Positions 1 to 7,030 of a stretch of 15,668 nt of DNA are shown here, piece after piece (position 1 is the stretch's first letter; the number at the start of each line of letters is the position of its first letter). Made by a program: the position numbers and the translations under genes. Location: assembly GCA_003535475.1 (NCBI GenBank), contig DOHC01000053.1, positions 1 through 15,668 on the forward strand, given 5' to 3'. A model generated the notes under the pieces. It did not search any database and had not been told where the DNA came from. It worked only from the letters and a program-made list of their open reading frames with translations. The DNA comes from Nitrospiraceae bacterium (GTDB taxonomy: Bacteria; Nitrospirota; Thermodesulfovibrionia; Thermodesulfovibrionales; UBA1546).

Positions 1-2
1 AT

Positions 3-2648
3 ATATTAGATACGATTGAGAATAACAAATACCATTCTTGCGTAATTTTGGGGTTTTCTTATGACCCCATTTTTTTTGATGAGGTAATATACCCATCGCT
101 AAGAAAGGCAGGTATTGTCAACATACTTGTCTTTGTAGATTACTTAATGCTTGAGCAGTCCCTTGAAAGAGTTATCACAGGTAATTTTAGAAAATCAGAT
201 GGATACTCTTTGTGTAGTATAAAAACAAAATCAGCTTTTCATCCAAAGGTTCTTCAGTTTTTCGGTGAAAAAAACAGTCGCACCTTAATTGGTTCAGGAA
301 ATCCTACTTTTGGGGGATATAGCAGAAACCATGAGTTATGGTTTTCATTTCGAACAGACATCGAAGACATGGGAGAGTCTCATGTAGTACGTGACGTATG
401 GAATTATCTCAGAAAGGTAACAATCAGGATTGGCGGGATTATCGAAAAGAAACTGCGAATGGTGGAAGACCATTCCTCATGGATAAAGTCGCTCAAGCCT
501 GTAGGAGACAGTTTTTTCCCATTTGACGGGAATCAGGAACTAATGATAGTCAGCAATGAAACCACAGGTATTTATGCTAAATTGAAGGAAGTATTGAAGG
601 ACGATAAAATTGACTCTGTAAGTATTCATTCTCCCTTCTACGATGAGAAGCTTTCTATATTGAAGGCATTCGAAGAAGACCTTTCCCCAAAAAAGATAAA
701 TATCTTCATACAGCCGGAATATGCGGTTATTCCGGTTGGTAACATCAAAAGTCTTTCCAATAACATTCATTTTTTCGATGTTGATGGTCTGTTCAAGAAG
801 CAAGGGAAAAGCACAAATAGGTACATCCACGCTAAACTTTATGAATTCTCCGGTAAGAAGGCAACTTACTTTCTATTTGGCAGTCCTAACCTTTCCTTCA
901 GTGCAATGGGAAATTCACAGTTGGCGGGAACGAATGAAGAGCTGGCGCTAATAATAAGGAATACTGAGAAAATATCATACTTCGATGACCTTGGATTGAG
1001 CTTTGAGAAAGCTCAAAAGGTGGACAGAGAAGAGTTGGCGATGCTTGTTGCTTCCAAGAAAGATAATAAAAATGGGGATTCTCATCGCCTCCAATATCAT
1101 GTAACCAGTATAGATGCCATCAGGGAGACATATGAGGTTTTTATTGATAACAGTAAAGCTGATACTGCTTATGCACTGGCAATTCAAAATGCTAACGGGG
1201 ATATAGTACAGAATCTTACTAATTATTCATTGCGGAAGGATGAAGGGAAAGAACTATTTGTCTTCAAGAGTGAAGTCGGCTTATCAGGCAATGGAGTATT
1301 GGGATATCTGGTTGACAAGAATGCATCCCGCATAAGTAATAAAGCGGTCATTAATACTATTAAGCAGCTTGCCAAATCGAATCCCAGCCAAAGATATAAG
1401 GATATACAGATAGCATTGTCTGCAATAGAAGTTGAAACAGACCAGCTCTGGGAATTGTTCACCCTTATTGACCCAGAGGCATTTATCGTGAAACACGGGG
1501 AAGGACAAATAGATAAAATCGTCAGTTCAAGAAAGAAGGCGGAAAGTTCTGAGCAGAATGGCGGAGCAGTAATGTCCTATGAGGACTTTATTAAGGTTGA
1601 AGAAACTTTGGCAGCAGACAAAGCTCTTGATTATCTGATGGGACGCACTTCGCTTTCTGAAATTATTGATGTCCTGAACCGATTGTTGACTAACACAAGT
1701 CAGCAGAAGGAAGCATTAGTGGCAGAGATTGAGGAATCGGATGACATAGAACAGTCTAACGGGACAGCAAGTGAGCATGATATCGAAGCAAGGGATGAAC
1801 AGGATTATGCTGCGGATTGGTTTATATCACAAAGAAAGAAAGCATTTCGGTATTTTGAAAGATGGCGGGATGTTCTGGAAGCAAAATACAAGGTTGGCGA
1901 TGCACTACCTCATCATTTACTTGCCCTACATGCTATATCAACCTATTTGCTTCTGTATTCAACACTGAAGCAGTATAAACTTGAGAAGAGCGACTCCCTT
2001 AATTCACTTATGCCTTTGTTAGATGAGGAGGATTGGAAGGATTTGCTGAATTATGGGTTAGATATAAATGGGCTGATGTATTCCAAGCTTCTCAGGCAGG
2101 TCTATTTCGATGCAAAGGTGTTAAAGTATGACAGTTCTCTGCAACGGGAAATAAAATATTCTGCTTTCAATGCGATTACCATTATATGCCTAATTGCTAC
2201 AATTAAGCTTCCCAAAGACCTGTTCTACGATTTTGTTCCTGAGACCTGTCGGGTGGAATTCCTCAATATCATGGACATAACCAGAAAAAATGCTGTTAGG
2301 CTTAACAAACAGGAACTTATCAATCATATCTTGTCATTCAACAACATTGCGGTTATTGGCAATATGGACATGATGAAAGTGGTTTCACAGCTTGAAACAT
2401 TCTGGACTATGTTTAAGGCAATCAAGGTAAGCAAGGAAGTATTGCAACCAAAGAAAATCGAAAAGAATAAGATTTATTATTCAGAGCAACATGGCTTCAT
2501 AAAGGTTTATCAATTGCATGAAATTAATAAGGATACAGTTAAGATAATTTACAGTATTCCTGGCGTAGGCTGGGATGATGAAGTGAGCAACTACGTCTCT
2601 ACTGGCTACTATTATCCTCCTGCAAAACTGTTTAAAGTGGATTGGTAA
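3..2648 (+). CDS. Phospholipase D-fold protein, 5' end beyond the window (possible defence-type nuclease)
   Basis: The frame is open to the left edge, so the true start lies upstream. A TTG at 48 is in frame, but the 15 codons before it also read as protein, so it is not a convincing start. At least 881 residues are present. Two degenerate PLD half-motifs are visible: HPK at 240-248 followed by GSGNPT, and HAK at 828-836 followed by GSPNLS. This is the H-x-K ... G-S-x-N arrangement of PLD-superfamily phosphodiesterases, without the usual downstream Asp. The N-terminal stretch with DPIFFDEV resembles long PLD-like proteins found beside helicases and methylases in defence loci; that comparison is from memory. 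The C-terminal 400 residues are hydrophilic and helical-looking, with no motif I recognise. No signal peptide or membrane segment is seen, so it is probably cytoplasmic. The PLD fold is fairly secure; substrate and role are unknown. Confidence 0.65.
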   Translation: MLDTIENNKYHSCVILGFSYDPIFFDEVIYPSLRKAGIVNILVFVDYLMLEQSLERVITGNFRKSDGYSLCSIKTKSAFHPKVLQFFGEKNSRTLIGSGNPTFGGYSRNHELWFSFRTDIEDMGESHVVRDVWNYLRKVTIRIGGIIEKKLRMVEDHSSWIKSLKPVGDSFFPFDGNQELMIVSNETTGIYAKLKEVLKDDKIDSVSIHSPFYDEKLSILKAFEEDLSPKKINIFIQPEYAVIPVGNIKSLSNNIHFFDVDGLFKKQGKSTNRYIHAKLYEFSGKKATYFLFGSPNLSFSAMGNSQLAGTNEELALIIRNTEKISYFDDLGLSFEKAQKVDREELAMLVASKKDNKNGDSHRLQYHVTSIDAIRETYEVFIDNSKADTAYALAIQNANGDIVQNLTNYSLRKDEGKELFVFKSEVGLSGNGVLGYLVDKNASRISNKAVINTIKQLAKSNPSQRYKDIQIALSAIEVETDQLWELFTLIDPEAFIVKHGEGQIDKIVSSRKKAESSEQNGGAVMSYEDFIKVEETLAADKALDYLMGRTSLSEIIDVLNRLLTNTSQQKEALVAEIEESDDIEQSNGTASEHDIEARDEQDYAADWFISQRKKAFRYFERWRDVLEAKYKVGDALPHHLLALHAISTYLLLYSTLKQYKLEKSDSLNSLMPLLDEEDWKDLLNYGLDINGLMYSKLLRQVYFDAKVLKYDSSLQREIKYSAFNAITIICLIATIKLPKDLFYDFVPETCRVEFLNIMDITRKNAVRLNKQELINHILSFNNIAVIGNMDMMKVVSQLETFWTMFKAIKVSKEVLQPKKIEKNKIYYSEQHGFIKVYQLHEINKDTVKIIYSIPGVGWDDEVSNYVSTGYYYPPAKLFKVDW

Positions 2649-2920
2649 TACCAACCAGCGTAACAAAGAGATATGATATAGCAGATGTAAGGAACAGGTC
2701 ACGGGGTCAGGTCTTGTTTCTTGCAGAAGCCACAAAAAAGACATTGGGCCTTTGACATGGAACGGCGTGTAATAAATCGGGGCAGCAATGGGGTCGCGTC
2801 TTGAATCTTGCATGACTGTCGAATTTAAGGATAAATCCGGGACACATCCCATTTTCTTTCTCGGTTTGAAATATCTCAGCTTTCCCAGCGGATCGTTGGG
2901 ACACTCAAAGGGCACATAAG
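2649..2920. other. Gene-poor spacer with degenerate mobile-element-like motifs
   Basis: No convincing gene lies between the PLD stop codon and the methylase-like scrap. The stretch carries two diverged copies of a GGGGTC..GTCTTG motif (annotated separately) and two GGGACAC motifs: 2839-2850, where GGGA and TCCC form a small inverted repeat, and 2898-2904. Motifs of this style often flank degenerate transposons, but no transposase reading frame is present. A minus-strand reading frame open across 2481-2915 covers the spacer and the PLD 3' end; its translation matches nothing I recognise. Confidence 0.5.
2701..2811. repeat. Two-copy degenerate direct repeat
   Basis: Two 24-base units start at 2701 and 2788, agreeing at 19 of 24 positions by eye. 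The cores are GGGGTCAGGTCTTG and GGGGTCGCGTCTTG, each followed by two or three variable bases and CTTGC. The starts are 87 bases apart. They read like ends of a worn-down insertion element, but no transposase is left. Confidence 0.5.
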
Positions 2921-2992
2921 GGCGTTGCGATCGGGAACTGCAAGCCTGCTTATCTCGACAATAGGAAAAGATTCCTCAATGGCGCGTTTCAT
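2921..2992 (-). pseudogene. N-terminal scrap resembling a DUF1156-type DNA methylase
   Basis: An ATG at 2992, four bases after the mazF stop codon, opens a frame of about 24 residues containing EESFPIVEISRLAVPDRN. As far as I can recall, this resembles the start of DUF1156-containing adenine-specific DNA methylases, just before their HKWWARR-like segment. After residue 24 the reading turns into low-quality sequence and stops at 2876, so only the first few dozen codons survive. No methylase catalytic motif (NPPY/DPPY) is present. DUF1156 methylases often sit in defence islands with helicases and PLD proteins, which fits the PLD gene next door. The match rests on a short string and could be coincidental. 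Confidence 0.4.
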
Positions 2993-2996
2993 CTGC

Positions 2997-3332
2997 TCAT
3001 TCCATAGCAAGATGCAGTTTAATGGCCTTTTCAAGCTCCACGATAATATCGTCATTAAGTGTGCCGACATATTTTTTCAGTCTTATCTTATCGACCGACC
3101 GCATTTGAGTTACCTTTAACTTTGAGTCGACATCAAGACCGCCGGCCTCCTTTTTGACAAGGACCTCAAAAGGATAAACCTTATCTATCTTAGATGAAAA
3201 TGGGATTACCATAACGGTTCTCAGATGTTTGTTTGCTTCATTGCAGGAAATAATCAGGGCAGGTCTTTTCTTTCTGATCTCAGCGCCGACAGAAGGGGCA
3301 AAATCCACCAGATATATATCACCGCGTGTCAT
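2997..3332 (-). CDS. mazF: MazF/PemK-family endoribonuclease toxin
   Basis: A 111-residue protein, the usual size for MazF toxins, which cut mRNA at short sequences. It opens with RGDIYLVDFAPSVGAE, the typical first strand with the G-D-(I/V) core, followed by RPALIIS and MVIPFSS. The conserved QMRSVDK segment near residue 77 carries the R-(S/T) pair expected of the active-site region. The ATG lies inside the last codons of the antitoxin gene (14-base overlap, different frame), so translation is probably coupled. There is no clear Shine-Dalgarno of its own. The toxin shares the antitoxin's promoter, and the protein looks intact. Confidence 0.9.
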   Translation of the reverse strand: MTRGDIYLVDFAPSVGAEIRKKRPALIISCNEANKHLRTVMVIPFSSKIDKVYPFEVLVKKEAGGLDVDSKLKVTQMRSVDKIRLKKYVGTLNDDIIVELEKAIKLHLAME

Positions 3333-3558
3333 CTTCTAAGCCATCCTGTATCGTATCTTCCCAATCTCTATAAGTCTCATAATCCTCTTGTGCCGCCAGC
3401 TTATATGCAGACTCCAATTTCTTTTTCAGTTTTTCTTTTTCTTCGATCATCTTCTTTTGCCTTATCGCCTCAGCTATGTAAGCGGACTTGTTCCTGACAT
3501 CTGATAATATTTTTGCAGCATCTTCAGGCAATGTAATGTTCAATCTTGCTGTATTCAT
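3319..3558 (-). CDS. mazE: Ribbon-helix-helix antitoxin (MazE-like)
   Basis: A 79-residue protein. The N-terminus ARLNITLPEDAAK is a classic ribbon-helix-helix DNA-binding strand, followed by NKSAYIAEAIR as the second helix. The middle is a charged helix (KKMIEEKEKLKKKLES), and the acidic C-terminus (YRDWEDTIQDGLEDD) is a typical toxin-neutralising tail. I chose the ATG at 3558 over the GTG at 3564, because GGAGG sits five bases before the ATG and the GTG overlaps that ribosome binding site. The gene comes first in a two-gene operon with the toxin. Autoregulation through the palindrome just upstream is expected. Confidence 0.88.
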   Translation of the reverse strand: MNTARLNITLPEDAAKILSDVRNKSAYIAEAIRQKKMIEEKEKLKKKLESAYKLAAQEDYETYRDWEDTIQDGLEDDTR

Positions 3559-3571
3559 ATACACCTCCGTA

Positions 3572-3587
3572 ATGTATTATAATACAT
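3572..3587 (-). promoter_or_regulatory. Perfect 16-bp palindrome over the -10 box of the toxin-antitoxin operon
   Basis: ATGTATTATAATACAT is a perfect palindrome containing TATAAT. It lies 14 bases upstream of the antitoxin ATG, with the GGAGG in between. A ribbon-helix-helix dimer pair binding here would cover the -10 element and repress the operon, the usual autoregulation of such pairs. No good -35 hexamer is seen; CTTAAG lies at the correct 17-base spacing but is a poor match. Confidence 0.65.
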
Positions 3588-3745
3588 CAGCCGTTATGCT
3601 TAAGCAAGAGGCATGGATTCCCGTCAAACCTCCAAGCACAACCCATGGAGCAAAGTGGGGGGACAGGCTTTGCATGTTTGCCCGGTCGAAGTGAGGATAC
3701 CTGTTGCAGGCGGTTAGCATTTGGAAACAGGAGTTTTGAAGGGAG

Positions 3746-3786
3746 CATCTCTGTGACCTCGTCAAGGAACGCTTGACAGAGGGATG
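3746..3786. repeat. Strong imperfect hairpin followed by TTTT
   Basis: GTCAAG (3761-3766) and CTTGAC (3772-3777) pair around a GAACG loop. CCTC (3757-3760) pairs with GAGG (3779-3782) across one bulged A, and CATC (3746-3749) can pair with GATG (3783-3786). TTTT follows at 3787. It has the form of a rho-independent terminator on the plus strand, but no plus-strand gene ends here, so it may be the remnant of a lost gene or element. Confidence 0.45.
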
Positions 3787-3826
3787 TTTTAATCAGCGGT
3801 TAATCCCTAAGAAGTATAGGATGTCT

Positions 3827-3948
3827 CATAAAGTGAAATCCAACCTTGAGTATTTTCAATGAGTTATAGCCCCCGATAACCCATAAGCTGAACAGAAATT
3901 ATACCACAAAGTGAAATAATCCCTAATAAATTGTTCATAAGATGAAAT
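3827..3948 (+). repeat. Four degenerate CATAARNTGAA direct repeats
   Basis: CATAAAGTGAAAT (3827), CATAAGCTGAACA (3882), CACAAAGTGAAAT (3905) and CATAAGATGAAAT (3936) lie on one strand with start spacings of 55, 23 and 31 bases. The irregular spacing and lack of conserved flanks argue against a CRISPR. They could be protein-binding sites, for example a transposase end region, or remnants of insertion sequences. Confidence 0.5.
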
Positions 3949-4203
3949 TTTCCTGATGGAAGAGTATTAGTTAGGATTCGGGCGATAATACGCAATGAGG
4001 ATTTCTTCCTTTAAGTCGCAAAAACAAGAGTGTCTTGCTACTGCGGATTTCTCACAGAAAGTCGCATTTTTTGAAATGTTTAAAAGTGAAGAGTTTAAAT
4101 GAAACTTGTTAACGCCCAAGCCCAGGGTGAGGGCGGCAGTTTCGCCCGATTTCCCCCGTTTCCCCTGACGAGGCATCCTTTAAACTTATATCACGGCATG
4201 TCA

Positions 4204-4310
4204 GGAATAGTTCCGTAGTTCCAAAGTGCGGAAGTACCGCAGCTCCAATGGCGCAATAGAACAATAGTTCCACGATGCAAAAGCATTACAGAACTAAGGT
4301 GCGGTAACCC
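4204..4310 (+). repeat. Low-complexity block of 7-11-base phrases (TAGTTCC/GTGCGG type)
   Basis: The block reads as a run of related short phrases: AATAGTTCC, GTAGTTCC, AAAGTGCGG, AAGTACCG, CAGCTCC, AATGGCGC, AATAGAAC, AATAGTTCC, then GGTGCGG. This looks like a decayed short tandem repeat. A similar phrase style recurs at 8585-8604 (TGGCAC copies) and near 11920 (GGAACTATGG), all in non-coding DNA, so it may be a genome-wide intergenic feature. Confidence 0.4.
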
Positions 4311-4318
4311 TGATTCTG

Positions 4319-4327
4319 TGATATGAT
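4319..4327 (+). promoter_or_regulatory. Extended -10 element upstream of the FmdB-type gene
   Basis: TGATATGAT fits an extended -10 (TG-n-TATGAT). It would start transcription near 4334 and give a leader of about 40 bases that includes the GGGAGG ribosome binding site. No matching -35 is seen. A second extended -10 (TGGTATAAA, 4357-4365) would start downstream of the ribosome binding site, so it is less likely to serve this gene. Confidence 0.35.
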
Positions 4328-4376
4328 GTATTCATAATCCGACACATAACGGGTTTTGGTATAAAGGGAGGTCATG

Positions 4377-4544
4377 ATGCCTGCTTATGAATACGTGTGC
4401 AAAGACTGCCTGAAGGATTTTACAATTTTTCTTTCGCTCAAGGAATACGATGAAAAGTCAGAGGTAAGGTGTCCACAGTGCGGAAGTGATAAAGTACAGA
4501 GGAAGTTTACAGGTTTCTTCGCAAAAACGGACAAGAAATCATAG
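4377..4544 (+). CDS. FmdB-type small zinc-ribbon protein
   Basis: A 55-residue protein opening with MPAYEYVCKDC, the hallmark of the FmdB regulatory-protein family (CxxC zinc ribbon). The first CxxC is C8/C11 and the second C32/C35 (RCPQCGSDKVQRKF), so a four-cysteine zinc site is complete. Family members are small and often serine- or lysine-rich at the C-terminus, as here (KTDKKS). The start has an excellent GGGAGG site at 4366-4371; I chose the second of two adjacent ATGs for spacing and family fit. Proposed roles for the family (transcriptional regulation of formamidase/amidase genes) are weakly supported, so function here is open. Confidence 0.85.
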   Translation: MPAYEYVCKDCLKDFTIFLSLKEYDEKSEVRCPQCGSDKVQRKFTGFFAKTDKKS

Positions 4545-4599
4545 AGGAAGATAGAGGAAAGAGGAGATTGAAAAAGAATATAATAGCCGCTGCTTGTCT

Positions 4600-4625
4600 G
4601 CCTTTTAATTGCCCTATTAAAAGGC
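4600..4625 (+). terminator. Perfect 10-bp stem hairpin after the FmdB-type gene
   Basis: GCCTTTTAAT (4600-4609) and ATTAAAAGGC (4616-4625) pair perfectly around a TGCCCT loop, 55 bases after the FmdB stop codon. Only two T residues follow, so the U-tract expected of an intrinsic terminator is poor. It may still end transcription or act as a 3' stabilising structure. Confidence 0.45.
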
Positions 4626-4748
4626 TTCCACCAACTCTTGATGTTCATAGCTCAACAGGTTATAGCGTGAGTAATATGCTAAAATTCAAAACATGAGCAT
4701 ATAACAGCTATTCGAACGACAAACGCCGGATACCGTTTAAGGAAAAGA

Positions 4749-5676
4749 GTGGCTAACAACAAACCCCGCGCTTCCGATATGATTGTCGGTCCAGACAAGG
4801 CAGATCCATCAAGCAGAGAGATCGTTCCTGAGCCGGAATGGGAATTTCTTTTGCAGGAGCTTATCAGAAAGCGGGGGACCGCTCTGATCATCGGAGAAAC
4901 AGATTCGGGGAAATCCACTCTCGTACAACACCTGATAAAAAGACTCATATCAGAATCTATATCTGTCTCTCTGGTGGACGCTGATATCGGACAGTCGTCT
5001 CTCGGCCCTCCCGGAACCATATGCATGAAGTCGTTGAGGGATGAAAAGGATTTCAACGCTTTCCGCTTTGAAAAGATGTCATTTCTGGGGACAACAAATC
5101 CTGCTCTGGTAATTCCAATGATGATTGAAACCTGCAAAAAAATGGTTGACATCTGCAAGGAGACGTCGGAGATTATCCTTGTAGATACGACCGGTTTGAT
5201 CTCAGGAAATCTTGGAAGGGCATTAAAGACGGGCAAGATAAAGGTCATTGAACCTGAACATGTTATCGCCGTGAGACGAAACAATGAACTTGATCATATC
5301 CTTGACTCAGCAGTCGGTTTGAATGTTCAGGATCAGGGCAGCAAAGGCAGTAAAGACAAGGAGCAGGACAACGCGTATTCGCTACAGAAAGAAGAGACTC
5401 GAAGATTATTTTAATAGAGAACTTTCCGACTTTGAATTAGATGCAGACCATGCAAAATCATTTTATCATACACACTCCATCAGTCTGAAAGATCACGAAT
5501 TCCCCCATGGGACCGTAATAGGGTTGAATCATCATGAGGATACCGTTGCATTGGGTATCGTTACTGCGTGTGCCGGAGGTTCCGTGTTTTTTAAATCTCC
5601 CATAAGATCAATAAAAGGAATCAATAAAATAGTCTTGGGAGATATAAAAGTCGGTAACTCATTCGCATGGAAGTGA
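4749..5676 (+). pseudogene. Clp1/Grc3/NOL9-type polynucleotide kinase, split by a +1 frameshift
   Basis: The family phosphorylates the 5'-hydroxyl ends of RNA or DNA. The GTG at 4749 has an AAGGA site upstream. Walker A is GETDSGKST (residues 49-57), followed by VDADIGQSSLGPPGT (76-90), a hallmark of archaeal and bacterial Clp1-like proteins, and Walker B ILVDTTG (143-149). This frame breaks down after GLNV (5327) and stops at 5414. The next frame continues the expected protein with RYRKKRLEDYF and a C-terminal domain containing HGTVIGLNHHEDTVALGIV, ending at 5676. The whole span is 3n+1 bases, so one extra base near 5325-5345 would restore a protein of about 308 residues. Whether this is a real mutation or a sequencing error cannot be told from the sequence alone. 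Confidence 0.82.
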
Positions 5677-5681
5677 GAAAA

Positions 5682-5698
5682 TTCACAAGCAATGTGAA
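5682..5698 (-). terminator. Weak hairpin between convergent kinase and archaemetzincin genes
   Basis: TTCACA and TGTGAA pair around a five-base loop. Read on the minus strand, the stem is followed by TTTTCTC, which would suit the end of the archaemetzincin transcript. The stem is short and AT-rich, so this is tentative. Confidence 0.35.
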
Positions 5699-5704
5699 AA
5701 TTGC

Positions 5705-6218
5705 TCAATCAATTTTAACCTGCATTTTACAGACGCTGCAGAAGCCAGTTCCTTTAACATCCGTATCTCTCAGTCTGTTTGAAAAGAACATGATACAGCG
5801 TGGATCCGGACAATGTCCGAGATTATAGGCATGTCCGAGTTCATGAATTGCCTCTTTTACGCACCTCTCTGTTTTGAGGTTGCCCGTAAAACTCCTGCCG
5901 CAGTCTTGTAACAGATATGACTGTTACTCCTGAGGAAATATCCGCCTCTCCAAAGACAAAGTTTAGCTCCGGGACATAGAGGTCTACGTCGGTCACCCCA
6001 AGCACACGCTCGATATCCTTCCCTCTCATTGCCTGTAACTCTTTCAGTATCTTGGTGGAGTGATATTGTCTTCTCCTTGCGTGATAAGAATCATCTGAAA
6101 CAGGCATTTCTTCGCCTATGTCGACACTGAGATGAAACGTCTCTTCAAGCGAAGCAGAGATATTTTTCAAAACGTCGCTATCAATCCTACCCACAGGCAC
6201 AATAAGGATTTTTCTCAT
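5705..6218 (-). pseudogene. amzA: Archaemetzincin (zinc metalloprotease), split by a +1 frameshift
   Basis: The first frame (ATG at 6218) gives the typical N-terminal half: MRKILIVPVG, RRRQYHSTKIL, LGVTDVDLYVPELNFVFGEA. It runs out of family resemblance after LRQEF and stops at 5841. The next frame supplies the catalytic half: KEAIHELGHAYNLGHC (HExxHxxxGxxHC; HELGH at 5831-5845), then CIMFFSN, DTD and the CSVC zinc pair, ending at 5705. The span is 3n+1 bases. Removing one T from the minus-strand TTTT at 5888-5891 fuses the halves as LRQEFTGNLKTERC, giving about 170 residues, the normal length for archaemetzincins. It follows the nitroreductase by 21 bases, probably in the same transcript. 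As it stands, the product lacks its active site. Confidence 0.88.
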
Positions 6219-6239
6219 ACTTTATATCCAGTGTCGTAC

Positions 6240-6968
6240 TCACTTTATTCTCCCCACAGGCATTATATAAAGCGGATGTTCCCTGTCAGACATCTTCAAA
6301 ACCTTTTTCACCTTATCACCATAAAAAGCCCCGATAACTACTGTTCTAAGATTCAACGGAACCGTTTGCAGAAAAACATTCTGGGCTGCATGACCGGTTT
6401 CCATATATACATACTGTATGCCTCTATCGCCATACTTTATGGTTGTTCGTTCATACACAGCAGAAAAGACTATAACTGCCGCCGCATTCCTGACAGACGT
6501 CTGACCAAGGGCGGCATTGCACAATTCTGTTCTTTTGTCGCCCTCTGCGACCCTCACTAACTCATGCTTATAAGGGTTGTACCTGTAAACTCCATCCGGG
6601 AGGTCATCCACATTCCCTGCAACAACATAAACTTCAAGCGGATAGATCGCCCCTGCGGATGGAGCTGTCCTGAGCCCCCTTGGGCTTGTGATTCCCTGTG
6701 CAGCCCAGAGAAGCTGTGAAACTTCAGCGAGTGTCAGAGAACTGTCTTTATAACTCCTGATTGACCTTCTCTTAAGTAAGGCTTCTTCAATGGATGTGTT
6801 ACTGCCCTGTACAGGTTCAGGCAGCTTGATCGTTTCAGACTTATATTCTGGCATAGTATCAATCATTTCCCTTGCCTGCAATAATGCAAATCCTGTAAAT
6901 GTGAAGAGCATAATGACGGCTGTCAGGAAAGCGTATTTCTTCGTCTTATTTGAAATGAACAAATTCAA
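6240..6968 (-). CDS. Exported SagB/ThcOx-type nitroreductase-family protein
   Basis: The 242 residues begin with a basic stretch (KTKK) and a hydrophobic segment (residues 12-30) ending LLQA, a likely signal peptide or membrane anchor, so the enzyme may act outside the cytoplasm. The mature part has EEALLKRRSIRSYKD (62-76), TLAEVSQLLWAAQGI (79-93) and RTAPSAGAIYPLEVYVVAG (100-118), the FMN-binding signature of SagB-type oxidoreductases. These include peptide azoline dehydrogenases and uncharacterised nitroreductases; no cyclodehydratase partner is present here. The start is uncertain: TTG at 6968 or 6962, neither with well-spaced Shine-Dalgarno. It is transcribed ahead of the archaemetzincin, from the promoter at 7031-7059. 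Confidence 0.85.
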   Translation of the reverse strand: MNLFISNKTKKYAFLTAVIMLFTFTGFALLQAREMIDTMPEYKSETIKLPEPVQGSNTSIEEALLKRRSIRSYKDSSLTLAEVSQLLWAAQGITSPRGLRTAPSAGAIYPLEVYVVAGNVDDLPDGVYRYNPYKHELVRVAEGDKRTELCNAALGQTSVRNAAAVIVFSAVYERTTIKYGDRGIQYVYMETGHAAQNVFLQTVPLNLRTVVIGAFYGDKVKKVLKMSDREHPLYIMPVGRIK

Positions 6969-7030
6969 AATTTATATTGCTTTTCCTTTATCGCAGAACC
7001 ACCAAAGCATGATCACATTCCTATAGTCAA

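Larger units (their letters stand above)
3588..4373. other. Gene-poor region, about 0.8 kb, with repeats and hairpins
   Basis: No open frame here has ribosome binding sites or composition that convinces me. A minus-strand frame at 3967-4176 has no recognisable domain. The stretch contains a strong hairpin near 3746-3786, four CATAA..TGAA repeats (3827-3948) and a low-complexity block of TAGTTCC-like phrases (4204-4310), annotated separately. The pattern fits a graveyard of mobile elements between the toxin-antitoxin pair and the conserved genes to the right. Confidence 0.5.

Noticed and set aside
2481..2915. 144-codon minus-strand frame
   Set aside because: It runs antisense into the PLD gene and across repeat-like DNA, has no recognisable domain, and contains the GGGACAC and GGGGTC motifs as translated repeats.
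3827..3948. Possible CRISPR array
   Set aside because: Units are only 11-13 bases, imperfect and irregularly spaced, and no cas genes are present.
3967..4176. 69-codon minus-strand frame in the gene-poor region
   Set aside because: No ribosome binding site and no recognisable family. The composition fits repeat debris.
4357..4365. TGGTATAAA as a third leaderless promoter, for the FmdB-type gene
   Set aside because: That gene has a strong GGGAGG ribosome binding site which a start at about 4372 would exclude, so an upstream promoter is more likely.
4679..5284. 201-codon minus-strand frame
   Set aside because: It lies opposite the Clp1-like kinase, whose Walker motifs are clear on the plus strand. 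The antisense frame shows no domain.
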